DNA from: Candidatus Krumholzibacteriota bacterium | Lineage (GTDB): Bacteria > Krumholzibacteriota > Krumholzibacteriia > Krumholzibacteriales > Krumholzibacteriaceae | Assembly (NCBI GenBank): GCA_016932415.1 | Contig: JAFGCX010000021.1 | Location: 1 to 21,047, forward strand | Reading direction: 5' to 3' | DNA: 21,047 nt | Part shown: positions 8,094 to 15,008 of the stretch, one piece after another | Layout: every line of letters begins with the position of its first letter | Numbering within the stretch: the first letter of the stretch is position 1 | Notes under the pieces: generated by a model | The model's database searches: none | What the model was told of the DNA's origin: nothing | The model's input: only the letters and a program-made list of their open reading frames with translations | Position numbers and translations under genes: made by a program

Positions 8094-8519
8094 GTGAGCA
8101 AGTTAACAAATCAATCAAGGATAGCGAGGCATAGAAGGCGCGACAGGGTGCGCAAAAAGGTCAGCGGGACGAGCGAGAAGCCGCGCCTGCAGGTCTACAG
8201 GAGCCTCAGTCACATATACGCTCAGGTAATCGATGACGTTAACGGGAAGACGCTTTTCTCCGCTTCAAGTCTGAGAATGGAACTGCCGGTCGCCGGGGAA
8301 CCTGTTGCGGATGATTCGAAAGAAAAAGGGAAAAAGGGCAAGAAGGAAAAGCCGGCCACTACGAAGATGCGCCGTTCCATTGCCGTCGGCAGCAAAATAG
8401 CCGAACTCGCGAAAGAAAAAGGTATTGAAAAGGTTGTTTTTGACAGGGGTGGATTCCTCTATCACGGAAGGGTCGCGGCTCTCGCGGACGCGGCACGTAA
8501 AGGTGGATTGAAGTTTTAA
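8094..8519 (+). CDS. rplR: 50S ribosomal protein L18 with lysine-rich insertion
   Basis: L18 binds 5S rRNA together with L5. The 141-residue product has the basic N-terminal tail ([18 protein letters not shown]), [19 protein letters not shown], and the closing [20 protein letters not shown]. It is about 20 to 25 residues longer than the usual 117-120. The excess is an insertion around residues 64-92 containing [11 protein letters not shown], placed in the loop after SASSL. GTG 8094 is taken as start because GGAG at 8081-8084 is nine bases ahead. TTG 8085 touches the Shine-Dalgarno sequence. The reading frame is intact. Confidence 0.95.
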   Translation: MSKLTNQSRIARHRRRDRVRKKVSGTSEKPRLQVYRSLSHIYAQVIDDVNGKTLFSASSLRMELPVAGEPVADDSKEKGKKGKKEKPATTKMRRSIAVGSKIAELAKEKGIEKVVFDRGGFLYHGRVAALADAARKGGLKF

Positions 8520-8550
8520 TTCTGTAAATGCCTGAAAAGGCAGGAGCAAT

Positions 8551-8566
8551 CGCACTTGGGGGTGCG
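8551..8566 (+). promoter_or_regulatory. Hairpin holding the rpsE ribosome binding site
   Basis: CGCAC (8551-8555) pairs perfectly with GTGCG (8562-8566), enclosing the loop TTGGGG. The G-rich stretch GGGGGTG (8558-8564), the best Shine-Dalgarno candidate for the TTG start at 8571, therefore lies partly in the loop and partly in the stem. This could modulate S5 translation. The pairing is seen; the regulatory role is inference. Confidence 0.4.
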
Positions 8567-8570
8567 TTAG

Positions 8571-9203
8571 TTGGAAAAGAAAGAAAGAAACGAAAGAGAC
8601 GCAAAAGGCGGAGGCCGCAAGGACACTCGCAGGCCCCGCCGGGACCGGAAAGAAGAGACCGGGCCGGAGTTAAATGAGCAGACGATCCATATCAACCGCG
8701 TCGCCAAAGTAGTCAAGGGCGGACGGCGGTTCAGCTTCAATGCTCTCGCTGCTGTCGGAGACGGCATGGGCAAGGTCGGTATCGGCCTTGGCAAGGCGAA
8801 CGAGATCAGTGACGCGATCAGGAAAGCCGGCGAAGAAGCAAGGAAAGATATGATCATGATCCCGATGATCGAAGGGACGATCCCTTATAAGGTCATCGGC
8901 GTCTTTGGCGCGGCGAGGGTCCTGCTTAAGCCGGCCGCCCCGGGTACAGGCGTAATAGCCGGTGGTGGCGTTCGCTCAGTGCTTGAGGTTGCCGGGATAA
9001 GGGACATCCTTACAAAATCTCTTGGGTCGAACAATCCTCATAATATGGCCAAAGCGACGATGGTAGGCCTGAGGAATCTCAAGAGCGCCCGGGATGTCGC
9101 GAGAAAACGCGGCATTTCGATCAAAAGCCTTTTCGCTCTCAAGGAAGAAAAGAAAGCTGCCAGCCCGGCTGGCGACAGCGAAAAGACCGGTACTGAAGAA
9201 TAG
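8571..9203 (+). CDS. rpsE: 30S ribosomal protein S5
   Basis: S5 acts in decoding accuracy at the mRNA entry side of the 30S subunit. The 210-residue product has the S5 double-stranded RNA-binding fold ([20 protein letters not shown], residues about 40-59, then [16 protein letters not shown]) and the C-terminal domain with [20 protein letters not shown] and [15 protein letters not shown]. Both ends are extended: about 35 charged residues precede the core and about 20 hydrophilic ones follow it. The start is TTG at 8571, behind GGGGGTG. No better in-frame start lies closer to the core's usual beginning. Confidence 0.96.
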   Translation: MEKKERNERDAKGGGRKDTRRPRRDRKEETGPELNEQTIHINRVAKVVKGGRRFSFNALAAVGDGMGKVGIGLGKANEISDAIRKAGEEARKDMIMIPMIEGTIPYKVIGVFGAARVLLKPAAPGTGVIAGGGVRSVLEVAGIRDILTKSLGSNNPHNMAKATMVGLRNLKSARDVARKRGISIKSLFALKEEKKAASPAGDSEKTGTEE

Positions 9204-9219
9204 TAGAAGTTGTGATATG

Positions 9220-9268
9220 GCTGTCCGGACAAGAGGCAGATATGTCCTTGACGGCCCGGATTGACAGC
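9220..9268 (+). other. Imperfect long stem-loop in the rpsE-rpmD gap
   Basis: GCTGTC (9220-9225) pairs with GACAGC (9263-9268), and inside it GGACA (9227-9231) pairs with TGTCC (9243-9247). The outer stem ends at the Shine-Dalgarno GAGGAAAG (9269-9276) of rpmD. No gene is seen in this 76-base gap. The base pairing is visible; any effect on L30 translation is speculation. Confidence 0.4.
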
Positions 9269-9279
9269 GAGGAAAGAAG

Positions 9280-9540
9280 ATGGCCAAGAAATTGAAGATC
9301 ACGCAGGTGCGAAGCATCATCGGATCGCAGGAGAAGAAACACAAGGTAGTGATGGAATCTCTCGGATTCCGGCGGAACTACCGTACTATTTACAAAAATG
9401 ACTCTCCCCAGATCCGCGGGATGCTCGCCAAGGTGCGGCACCTGGTCGTTACGGAAGAGATCGATGAAAAGGATATTCCGGTGAAGGCTACGGGATCAGC
9501 CGGATTCAAGGTTATAAATGGTCCAGAAATTGGAGAATAA
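9280..9540 (+). CDS. rpmD: 50S ribosomal protein L30 with C-terminal tail
   Basis: Residues 1-60 match bacterial L30 (KKLKITQVRSIIGSQEKKHK, then YKNDSPQIRGMLAKVRHLV). L30 is a small 50S protein absent from many bacteria. The protein is 86 residues instead of about 60, because it continues with a 26-residue tail (residues 61-86, DEKDIPVKATGSAGF and onward) that I do not recognise. GAGGAAAG precedes ATG 9280. Its location between rpsE and rplO is canonical. The tail looks intact and in frame rather than the product of a lost stop, but this cannot be proven here. Confidence 0.93.
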   Translation: MAKKLKITQVRSIIGSQEKKHKVVMESLGFRRNYRTIYKNDSPQIRGMLAKVRHLVVTEEIDEKDIPVKATGSAGFKVINGPEIGE

Positions 9541-9548
9541 TGATCAGG

Positions 9549-9562
9549 TCCCTTACCAGGGA
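9549..9562 (+). other. Short stem-loop in the rpmD-rplO gap
   Basis: TCCCT (9549-9553) and AGGGA (9558-9562) form a perfect five-base stem closed by a four-base loop. It sits between the rpmD stop and the rplO Shine-Dalgarno AAGGAG (9579-9584). There is no T-run. Small enough that chance is possible. Confidence 0.3.
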
Positions 9563-9594
9563 GCTGGCAGTAATCGTCAAGGAGCAAAACGAAG

Positions 9595-10077
9595 ATGAAA
9601 CTTAACGAGATTAGCCCGACGGCTGGCGCCGTGAAGAAAAGGAAGAGGGTCGGATGCGGTCCAGGGTCCGGGCACGGAAAGACATCGACAAAAGGGCATA
9701 AGGGGCAGAATTGCCGTTCCGGCGGCGGAGTTCCTCCCTGGTTTGAAGGTGGACAGATGCCTCTGCAGAGACGCCTGCCCAAGAGAGGGTTTCACAACAT
9801 CTTCAGGGTCCCTTTCCAGGTAGTCAATGTCGGAAGTCTTGATTGTTTCGAGAAGGGTGCCACGGTAAACCGCGGGACCCTGATCGATGCTGGATTGATC
9901 AGGAAAACCATTTCTCCTGTTAAGATACTGGGTGGGGGAGAACTGAAGGTCGCTCTTCAGGTAGAAGTCGATGGTGTCAGCAGGACAGCTGCGAAATCGA
10001 TCATTGATGCCGGCGGCACTGTGAATCTCGTTTCAGGAAAAAAGATACCGGATCTGGATAAAGAGGAGCAGCGGTAA
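9595..10077 (+). CDS. rplO: 50S ribosomal protein L15
   Basis: L15 is a late-assembly 50S protein with an extended glycine-rich N-terminus. In the 160-residue product this reads GCGPGSGHGKTSTKGHKGQ, then CRSGGG, followed by FEGGQMPLQRRLPKRGF. The globular C-terminal half includes GTLIDAGLIRK, VKILGGGEL and SRTAAKSIIDAGGTV. Two cysteines in the glycine-rich arm are a mild oddity. AAGGAG (9579-9584) is ten bases before ATG 9595. The TAA stop shares its last base with the secY ATG, so translation is probably coupled. Confidence 0.97.
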   Translation: MKLNEISPTAGAVKKRKRVGCGPGSGHGKTSTKGHKGQNCRSGGGVPPWFEGGQMPLQRRLPKRGFHNIFRVPFQVVNVGSLDCFEKGATVNRGTLIDAGLIRKTISPVKILGGGELKVALQVEVDGVSRTAAKSIIDAGGTVNLVSGKKIPDLDKEEQR

Positions 10078-11381
10078 TGATAAAGAAGTTTCAGGATATT
10101 TTCAGCATTCCGGAACTGAAAAAGCGTATTCTATTCACTGTAGGTCTCCTGATTGTCTACAGGATCGGTGGCCACATAACGACTCCTGGGGTTAATCCTC
10201 TGGCGCTTAAAGCGTTCTTTTCAAACCAGCAGGGGACGATCTTCGCTCTTTACGACATGTTTGCCGGCGGCAACCTCAGCCGTGCTACGATCTTCGCGCT
10301 GGGAATCATGCCATATATCAGCGCTTCGATCATTATCCAGCTTCTGCAGGCGGTGATCCCCTACTTCGAAAAACTCGCCAAAGAGGGTGAAGAGGGCAGA
10401 AAGAAGATCACTCAGTACACGCGGTATGGTACGGTGGCGCTGGCTCTCGTGCAATCGATAGGTATCTCTCTCTTTCTTGAGAACCTCAACGTCGGTGGCG
10501 CGTCGGTCGTAACGATGTCGACCCTTCCGTTCAGGCTCCTTACCATGATAACGATGACGGCTGGAACGATCTTTGTAATGTGGCTCGGGGAGCAGATCTC
10601 CGAGCGGGGGATCGGTAACGGCATCTCCCTTATCATCATGATCGGTATCATCGCCAGGTATCCCGCCGATTTTCTCAACACTTGGCGGGCGATCAACCTT
10701 GGTCAGATGACGCCTTTCAGGATGATAATCTTCGCGGCAATAATGGTCCTTGTAGTTGCCGGGGTGATAATGATCACGCAGGGGCAGAGAAGGATACCCG
10801 TTCAGTACGCGAAGCGGATCGTGGGAAGAAAGGTCTATGGCGGCAGGTCGCAGTATATTCCTCTCAGGGTCAATACGGCAGGGGTCATCCCGATTATCTT
10901 CGCTCAGTCGATCCTGATGTTCCCGAGCACGATAGCGGCGTTTTTCAAAAGCGATTTTCTCTCCGGCGTGCAATCGATTCTTTCCCCGTCGTCATGGCTT
11001 TACGTGACTCTTTATTCAATAGTGATTATATTCTTCGCATATTTTTATACCGCTATAATCCTCAATCCCGTCGACCTGGCGGAGAACATGCAGAAATACG
11101 GCGGATTTATCCCCGGGATACGCCCGGGCAAGAGGACAAGCGATTATATCGACAGGATCCTTACGCGAGTAACGCTGCCGGGAGCTGTCTTCCTTGCTTT
11201 TATCGCGGTGCTTCCCGATATCCTGATCTACAGGGGCGGACTGCCCTTCAGGTTCGGGGGAACGGGTCTTCTGATTGTCGTGGGCGTGATGCTCGATACG
11301 CTTCAGCAGATCGAAACGCATCTTCTTATGAGACATTATGATGGATTCATGAAAAAAGGGCGTCTGAGAGGACGGCGCTAG
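10077..11381 (+). CDS. secY: Preprotein translocase subunit SecY
   Basis: SecY is the channel of the SecYEG translocon in the inner membrane. The 434-residue product has the expected ten membrane segments. Other features are the conserved start of the first helix (KKRILFTVGLLIVYRIGGHI, residues about 15-34), the plug region with DMFAGGNLSRATIFALGIMP, ISASIIIQLL, and the cytoplasmic loops GEEGRKKITQYTRY and RRIPVQYAKRIVGRK. The late loop has NPVDLAENMQKYGGFIPGIR. GAGGAG at 10063-10068 lies in the end of rplO. Position after rplO and before adk is canonical. Confidence 0.97.
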   Translation: MIKKFQDIFSIPELKKRILFTVGLLIVYRIGGHITTPGVNPLALKAFFSNQQGTIFALYDMFAGGNLSRATIFALGIMPYISASIIIQLLQAVIPYFEKLAKEGEEGRKKITQYTRYGTVALALVQSIGISLFLENLNVGGASVVTMSTLPFRLLTMITMTAGTIFVMWLGEQISERGIGNGISLIIMIGIIARYPADFLNTWRAINLGQMTPFRMIIFAAIMVLVVAGVIMITQGQRRIPVQYAKRIVGRKVYGGRSQYIPLRVNTAGVIPIIFAQSILMFPSTIAAFFKSDFLSGVQSILSPSSWLYVTLYSIVIIFFAYFYTAIILNPVDLAENMQKYGGFIPGIRPGKRTSDYIDRILTRVTLPGAVFLAFIAVLPDILIYRGGLPFRFGGTGLLIVVGVMLDTLQQIETHLLMRHYDGFMKKGRLRGRR

Positions 11382-11400
11382 AAACCGGAAGGAATGGCAT

Positions 11401-12051
11401 TTGTCAGGTAAACATATAATAATTCTTGGCCCTCCCGGATCCGGAAAAGGCACTCAGGCGCTGCGGATAGCGTCCTCGCTGAGCCTTCGCCATCTTTCGA
11501 CAGGCGACCTTCTCAGGGAAGCGGTATCCGCTGAGAAGGAACTCGGGATGAAAGCGAGGGCTTTCATGGAACGCGGGCTTCTCGTGCCTGACGATATAAT
11601 GCTTGGTCTCATAAGAGAGGAACTTTCAGTCTCAAAAGAGACAGGTTGGATCCTCGACGGATTTCCCAGGACTCTCCCGCAGGCCCAGGCGCTCTCCAAG
11701 ATACTCGCGGATGAAGGGGTCGAAGTCGATCATGTCCTGCTTATAGACGTCGATCCGCTGGTCGTAATAGAGCGGGTCCTTGGCAGAAGGGTCTGTGAAA
11801 GCTGTAAGGCGGTATTCAACATCTCGATGCTTGAAGAGGGCAAGAAGGATATCTGCGAGAAATGCGGCGGAAAGCTTGTTACGCGCGCCGACGATGAAGA
11901 AGAGACGATCCGAAGGCGCTTTGAGGTATACAAGGATCAGACGAGCCCGGTGCTCGATTATTACAGGGAACAATACGGAGATTATATAACCGTAAAAGGT
12001 GATGGAGACATAGACGGTATCACCGCGGGAATTCTTCGTGAGATAAGATGA
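11401..12051 (+). CDS. adk: Adenylate kinase, long zinc-LID form
   Basis: Catalyses ATP + AMP = 2 ADP in the cytoplasm. The 216-residue product has the P-loop GPPGSGKGT (residues 10-18), the AMP-site STGDLLRE (33-40) and DGFPRT (86-91). The long LID domain carries Cys132, Cys135, Cys152 and Cys155, a zinc site typical of Gram-positives and several other phyla but not of E. coli. The start is TTG at 11401, with GGAAGGA at 11387-11393. Its end overlaps map (ATGA), which suggests coupled translation. Confidence 0.96.
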   Translation: MSGKHIIILGPPGSGKGTQALRIASSLSLRHLSTGDLLREAVSAEKELGMKARAFMERGLLVPDDIMLGLIREELSVSKETGWILDGFPRTLPQAQALSKILADEGVEVDHVLLIDVDPLVVIERVLGRRVCESCKAVFNISMLEEGKKDICEKCGGKLVTRADDEEETIRRRFEVYKDQTSPVLDYYREQYGDYITVKGDGDIDGITAGILREIR

Positions 12052-12791
12052 TATATATCAAGAACGATACGGAGTTGGATCTCATAAGAAAAAGCGGTGA
12101 GGTCCTTAAAGATACTTTTCTCGAGATAGAAAAGTTGATCCGTGTCGGAGTGACGACCGGAGAGTTGGACAGATATGCCGAAGAGTACATACATTCGAGG
12201 GGATGCGTTCCGGCTTTCAAGGGATATCAGGGATATCCCGCGAGTATATGCGCTTCCGTCAACGAAGAGGTCGTTCACGGTATCCCTGGAGCGAGGAAAC
12301 TCGAGGATGGGGATATAGTTGGTATCGATATGGGAGTGATAAGGGAAGAGTTCTACTCGGACGCGACTCGGACATTCGCAGTGGGCGAGATAAACGAGGA
12401 GGCGCGCCGCCTGATCGAAGTGACAAGGGAATCGCTTGACCTGGGTATTGAAAAAGCCAGGGCGGGTAATCACCTTTCTGATATATCGCATGCCATCCAG
12501 GAGCATGCTGAGAAGAACGGGTTTTCGGTAGTACGATCGCTCGTCGGTCACGGGATCGGTAGGCAGATGCATGAAGAACCCCAGATCCCGAATTTCGGAC
12601 CCCCTGGAAAGGGGCCGGTTCTACAGGCAGGAATGGTGCTGGCAATAGAACCGATGGTCAATGTGGGAACGGAAAATGTCTACACATTGAAGGATAAATG
12701 GACCTTTGTTACGGTGGACAGGAATTTATCCTGTCACTTTGAAGATACGGTGGCGGTAACCGAAAACGGTCCCGAGATCATGACCAGGTGA
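12048..12791 (+). CDS. map: Methionine aminopeptidase type I
   Basis: Removes the initiator methionine from nascent proteins. The 247-residue product has the pita-bread fold with five metal ligands: Asp94 (IDMG), Asp105 (SDATRTF), His168 (GHGIGR), Glu201 (IEPM) and Glu232 (FEDT), plus substrate-side His77 (EVVHGIP). There is no N-terminal zinc finger, so it is the short bacterial class. The ATG at 12048 overlaps the adk stop by four bases and has only a weak Shine-Dalgarno sequence, consistent with re-initiation. Confidence 0.97.
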   Translation: MIYIKNDTELDLIRKSGEVLKDTFLEIEKLIRVGVTTGELDRYAEEYIHSRGCVPAFKGYQGYPASICASVNEEVVHGIPGARKLEDGDIVGIDMGVIREEFYSDATRTFAVGEINEEARRLIEVTRESLDLGIEKARAGNHLSDISHAIQEHAEKNGFSVVRSLVGHGIGRQMHEEPQIPNFGPPGKGPVLQAGMVLAIEPMVNVGTENVYTLKDKWTFVTVDRNLSCHFEDTVAVTENGPEIMTR

Positions 12792-12795
12792 CTTT

Positions 12796-12832
12796 CGGCA
12801 CGCATGCCGTCCCGGGTTGAGAAGTTCATCCC
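12796..12832 (+). other. Stem-loops in the map-infA gap
   Basis: CGGCA (12796-12800) and TGCCG (12805-12809) form a five-base stem with a four-base loop just after the map stop. GGG(T)TGA (12814-12820) can pair with TCA(T)CCC (12826-12832) with one mismatch. No T-run follows, so read-through into infA is expected. The gap holds no gene. Confidence 0.4.
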
Positions 12833-12853
12833 ATGGGAGGGGTGAAGAATTAA

Positions 12854-13072
12854 ATGGCCAAGCAAAAGGGAATTCCGGTCGAGGGAACGGTAGTGGAGGC
12901 GCTGCCGAATGCGATTTTCCGGGTCGAACTGGAGAACAAGCATCTCGTCCTGGCGCATGTCTCCGGAAAGATGAGGATGCATTTTATAAGGATCCTCCCC
13001 GGCGACAGAGTCGCCCTTGAACTGAGTCCTTATGACCTTGGAAGAGGCAGGATAACCTATCGCTACAAATGA
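12854..13072 (+). CDS. infA: Translation initiation factor IF-1
   Basis: A 72-residue OB-fold protein that occupies the A site of the 30S subunit during initiation. It contains [40 protein letters not shown] and the end [11 protein letters not shown], all characteristic. GGAGGGG (12836-12842) precedes ATG 12854 by about eleven bases. Placement between map and rpmJ is standard for most bacterial phyla outside the enterobacteria. Confidence 0.97.
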   Translation: MAKQKGIPVEGTVVEALPNAIFRVELENKHLVLAHVSGKMRMHFIRILPGDRVALELSPYDLGRGRITYRYK

Positions 13073-13105
13073 GCCGGTGAGACCTGCTCATTATGAAGCG
13101 GCCGG

Positions 13106-13128
13106 TCAAGCAATTCTGCCATGCTTGA
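13106..13128 (+). other. Seven-base stem-loop in the infA-rpmJ gap
   Basis: TCAAGCA (13106-13112) and TGCTTGA (13122-13128) form a perfect seven-base stem around a nine-base loop, in an 88-base gap with no convincing gene. There is no T-run after it. It could be an mRNA stability element or a regulatory hairpin ahead of rpmJ and the alpha block; no function can be assigned from sequence. Confidence 0.5.
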
Positions 13129-13160
13129 GCCGTGTAGCCGGTAAAGAAGGAAGAAGAGAG

Positions 13161-13274
13161 ATGAAAGTCAGAAGTTCAGTAAAGAAAATGTGCCCCGACT
13201 GTAAACTCATACGGCGTAAGGGAGTTCTGCGCGTGATATGCAAGAATCCCAAGCATAAGCAACGCCAGGGTTAA
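13161..13274 (+). CDS. rpmJ: 50S ribosomal protein L36 (zinc form)
   Basis: The smallest 50S protein, 37 residues: [20 protein letters not shown], ending with NPKHKQRQG. Cys11, Cys14, Cys27 and His32 make the zinc site, so this is the C+ form. The frame is open further upstream to 13077, but that part is unlike L36, so the ATG at 13161, behind a purine-rich GGAAGAAGAGAG, is taken. It stands between infA and rpsM as in most bacteria. Confidence 0.97.
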   Translation: MKVRSSVKKMCPDCKLIRRKGVLRVICKNPKHKQRQG

Positions 13275-13314
13275 GGGCGACTGAATATTATGGTGAGACG
13301 AAAGGAGTAAACCT

Positions 13315-13686
13315 GTGGCGCGAATAGTCGGAGTCGATATTCCCGACAACAAACATATCGAGATTGCGTTGACCTACATTTTTGGGCTGGGTCGCACCAG
13401 TGCTCGAAAAATACTTGAGAAGGCGGATGTGCCTTATAACCTGAGACCGAGAGATCTGACCGAGGATCAGACGATCAAGATCAGGGATATAATCTCAAAC
13501 GAGTATAAGACCGAGGGTGCTCTTCGCACGGAAATTACGATGAACATCAAACGTTTGATGGATATCGGCGCCTATCGTGGTCTGAGACACAGGCATGGAC
13601 TTCCCGCTCACGGGCAGCGTACTCATACGAACGCCCGTACGAGGAAAGGTCCGCGTCACCGTCCAGGTTCGAAAAGGAAAAAATAG
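13315..13686 (+). CDS. rpsM: 30S ribosomal protein S13
   Basis: S13 is in the 30S head and forms bridges to L5 and contacts P-site tRNA. The 123-residue product starts [20 protein letters not shown] and has the helix-two-turn-helix region with [14 protein letters not shown]. The basic tail contains [20 protein letters not shown] and ARTRKGPRH. The start is GTG at 13315 with AAGGAG at 13302-13307. It opens the alpha-type block. Confidence 0.97.
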   Translation: MARIVGVDIPDNKHIEIALTYIFGLGRTSARKILEKADVPYNLRPRDLTEDQTIKIRDIISNEYKTEGALRTEITMNIKRLMDIGAYRGLRHRHGLPAHGQRTHTNARTRKGPRHRPGSKRKK

Positions 13687-13702
13687 TAGTTGCTGATATG
13701 AT

Positions 13703-13721
13703 CTCCGGGCAATCCCCGGAG
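13703..13721 (+). other. GC-rich stem-loop in the rpsM-rpsK gap
   Basis: CTCCGGG (13703-13709) and CCCGGAG (13715-13721) form a perfect seven-base stem with a five-base loop. The sequence after it is TATATAATGG, not a T-run, so termination is unlikely. The gap is 66 bases and has no gene. Confidence 0.55.
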
Positions 13722-13752
13722 TATATAATGGAGTTCAAAGGGAGGTTTTCAA

Positions 13753-14142
13753 TTGGCCCGTCCGCAGAGGTCAAAGAAGAAAAAACAGAAGAAGGTGGAT
13801 GTACTTGGCGTGGTCCATGTGAAATCGACCTTCAACAACACCATCATTACGATCACCGATCGTGAAGGCGCCGTGGTCGCCTGGTGCAGTCCGGGCAAAC
13901 TGGGGTACAAGGGATCGAGGAAAAGCACTCCTTTCGCCGCGCAGCAGGCGGCGCAGACTGTGGCGCGTGAAGTGATCACGCTGGGGATGAAAAAGGTCGA
14001 AGCCTGGATCAAGGGTCCGGGACCGGGCAGGGAAGCGGCGATCAGGTCGTTGCGCGCGGCAGGCCTTGAAGTATCGGGTATCAAGGATTGTACTCCGATC
14101 CCCCACAATGGTGTGAGGTTGAAGAAACGCAGAAGAATCTGA
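13753..14142 (+). CDS. rpsK: 30S ribosomal protein S11
   Basis: S11 forms part of the 30S platform near the E site and the anti-Shine-Dalgarno cleft. The 129-residue product has a lysine-rich N-terminus, [36 protein letters not shown] and the end [16 protein letters not shown]. Where many bacteria have WASAG, this protein reads WCSPG (residues 44-48). The start is TTG at 13753 behind GGGAGG (13740-13745), seven bases away. Translation from there yields the family start [10 protein letters not shown]. Confidence 0.96.
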   Translation: MARPQRSKKKKQKKVDVLGVVHVKSTFNNTIITITDREGAVVAWCSPGKLGYKGSRKSTPFAAQQAAQTVAREVITLGMKKVEAWIKGPGPGREAAIRSLRAAGLEVSGIKDCTPIPHNGVRLKKRRRI

Positions 14143-14293
14143 TCTGTGTTGTCCACCTTTCCCCGCTCAGGGTCCGGGAGCCCGGCGGTAAAAAGGATGT
14201 TATATAGAAAGTCGGATCTATGAAACCGTGATGTTTCATAAAGTAAACGACAAAGTCAGAATCGGCTGAAAAATGCCGGGGAGGTAGTATTCG
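14143..14293 (+). promoter_or_regulatory. Structured 151-base leader upstream of rpsD
   Basis: This is the longest gap inside the ribosomal cluster. It has a GC-rich structure in which CCGC (14163-14166) pairs with GCGG (14185-14188) and GGG (14170-14172) with CCC (14181-14183). It also has a perfect eight-base stem, TATGAAAC (14219-14226) with GTTTCATA (14233-14240). A competing pairing, ATAGA (14204-14208) with TCTAT (14217-14221), would exclude the eight-base stem. In other bacteria S4 represses synthesis by binding leader RNA (before rpsM in E. coli, before rpsD in Bacillus). I infer a similar role here, without a recognised consensus. Confidence 0.4.
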
Positions 14294-14923
14294 ATGGCGA
14301 GATATACTGGTCCCAAATGCAAGCTTTGCAGAAGAGAGGGAGCAAAACTGTTCCTTAAAGGGGACCGCTGTCATTCAGACCGTTGCGCTATTGAGCAGAG
14401 GAATTATCCTCCGGGAGACCAGGGTCGCGCAAGGTACAGCAGAAGAAGCAACTACAGGGTCCAGCTTAGAGAGAAGCAGAAGCTGCGTAGGACATATCAG
14501 GTGCTTGAGCGCCAGTTCCGGAACTATTTCAAGAGAGCCGAGAAGATGAAGGGTGTCACGGGTGAGAATCTGCTCAGGCTTCTTGAATGCAGGTTGGACA
14601 ATATGGTCTACAGGATGGGATTCGCGCCCTCGCGCACAACGGCGAGGCAGCTGATCCTGCACAACCATTTCACCGTAAATGGCAAGAAGGTCAATATTCC
14701 TTCTTACCAGGTCGGAACAGGTGACAGGGTATCACCGATAGAGAAAAGCAGAAACCTGCTTATAATCGAAGAATCACTGAAGGCTTATGGCAGCAGAGGT
14801 ACCGTTCCCTACATTTCCGTAGATGTGACGAAAAAGGAAGGCACCTATGTTGAAGCACCAACCAGGGATCTTATCCCGGTTGCGATCGAAGAAAACCTTA
14901 TTGTGGAGCTCTACTCCAAGTAA
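14294..14923 (+). CDS. rpsD: 30S ribosomal protein S4 (zinc form)
   Basis: S4 nucleates 30S assembly on the 5' domain of 16S rRNA and often regulates the alpha operon. The 209-residue product has Cys9, Cys12, Cys26 and Cys31 (CKLC, CHSDRC), a zinc site lacking in E. coli S4. Next come NYPPGDQGRARYSRRSNYRV, and the S4 RNA-binding domain with CRLDNMVYRMGFAPSRTTAR then LILHNHFTVNGKKVNIPSY. GGGGAGG (14278-14283) precedes ATG 14294 by ten bases. A long structured gap separates it from rpsK. Confidence 0.97.
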   Translation: MARYTGPKCKLCRREGAKLFLKGDRCHSDRCAIEQRNYPPGDQGRARYSRRSNYRVQLREKQKLRRTYQVLERQFRNYFKRAEKMKGVTGENLLRLLECRLDNMVYRMGFAPSRTTARQLILHNHFTVNGKKVNIPSYQVGTGDRVSPIEKSRNLLIIEESLKAYGSRGTVPYISVDVTKKEGTYVEAPTRDLIPVAIEENLIVELYSK

Positions 14924-14944
14924 TCCGGTTCTCCCTGATACCGG

Positions 14945-14964
14945 CCGCCATCAGGCGGGGCGGC
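14945..14964 (+). other. GC-rich stem-loop in the rpsD-rpoA gap
   Basis: CCGCC (14945-14949) and GGCGG (14954-14958) form a stem around ATCA. The alternative GCCGCC (14944-14949) with GGCGGC (14959-14964) is also possible, so two folds compete. It lies in an 85-base gap with no gene, upstream of the strong AAGGAGGA (14993-15000) of rpoA. No T-run follows. Confidence 0.4.
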
Positions 14965-15008
14965 GATCCGGGGCAGGGTCGGGATACAGCGCAAGGAGGA
15001 ACGCGTAG

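Noticed and set aside
13724-13729. TATAAT upstream of rpsK as a promoter
   Set aside because: No acceptable -35 hexamer at 16-19 bases upstream; that position is occupied by the GC-rich stem-loop.
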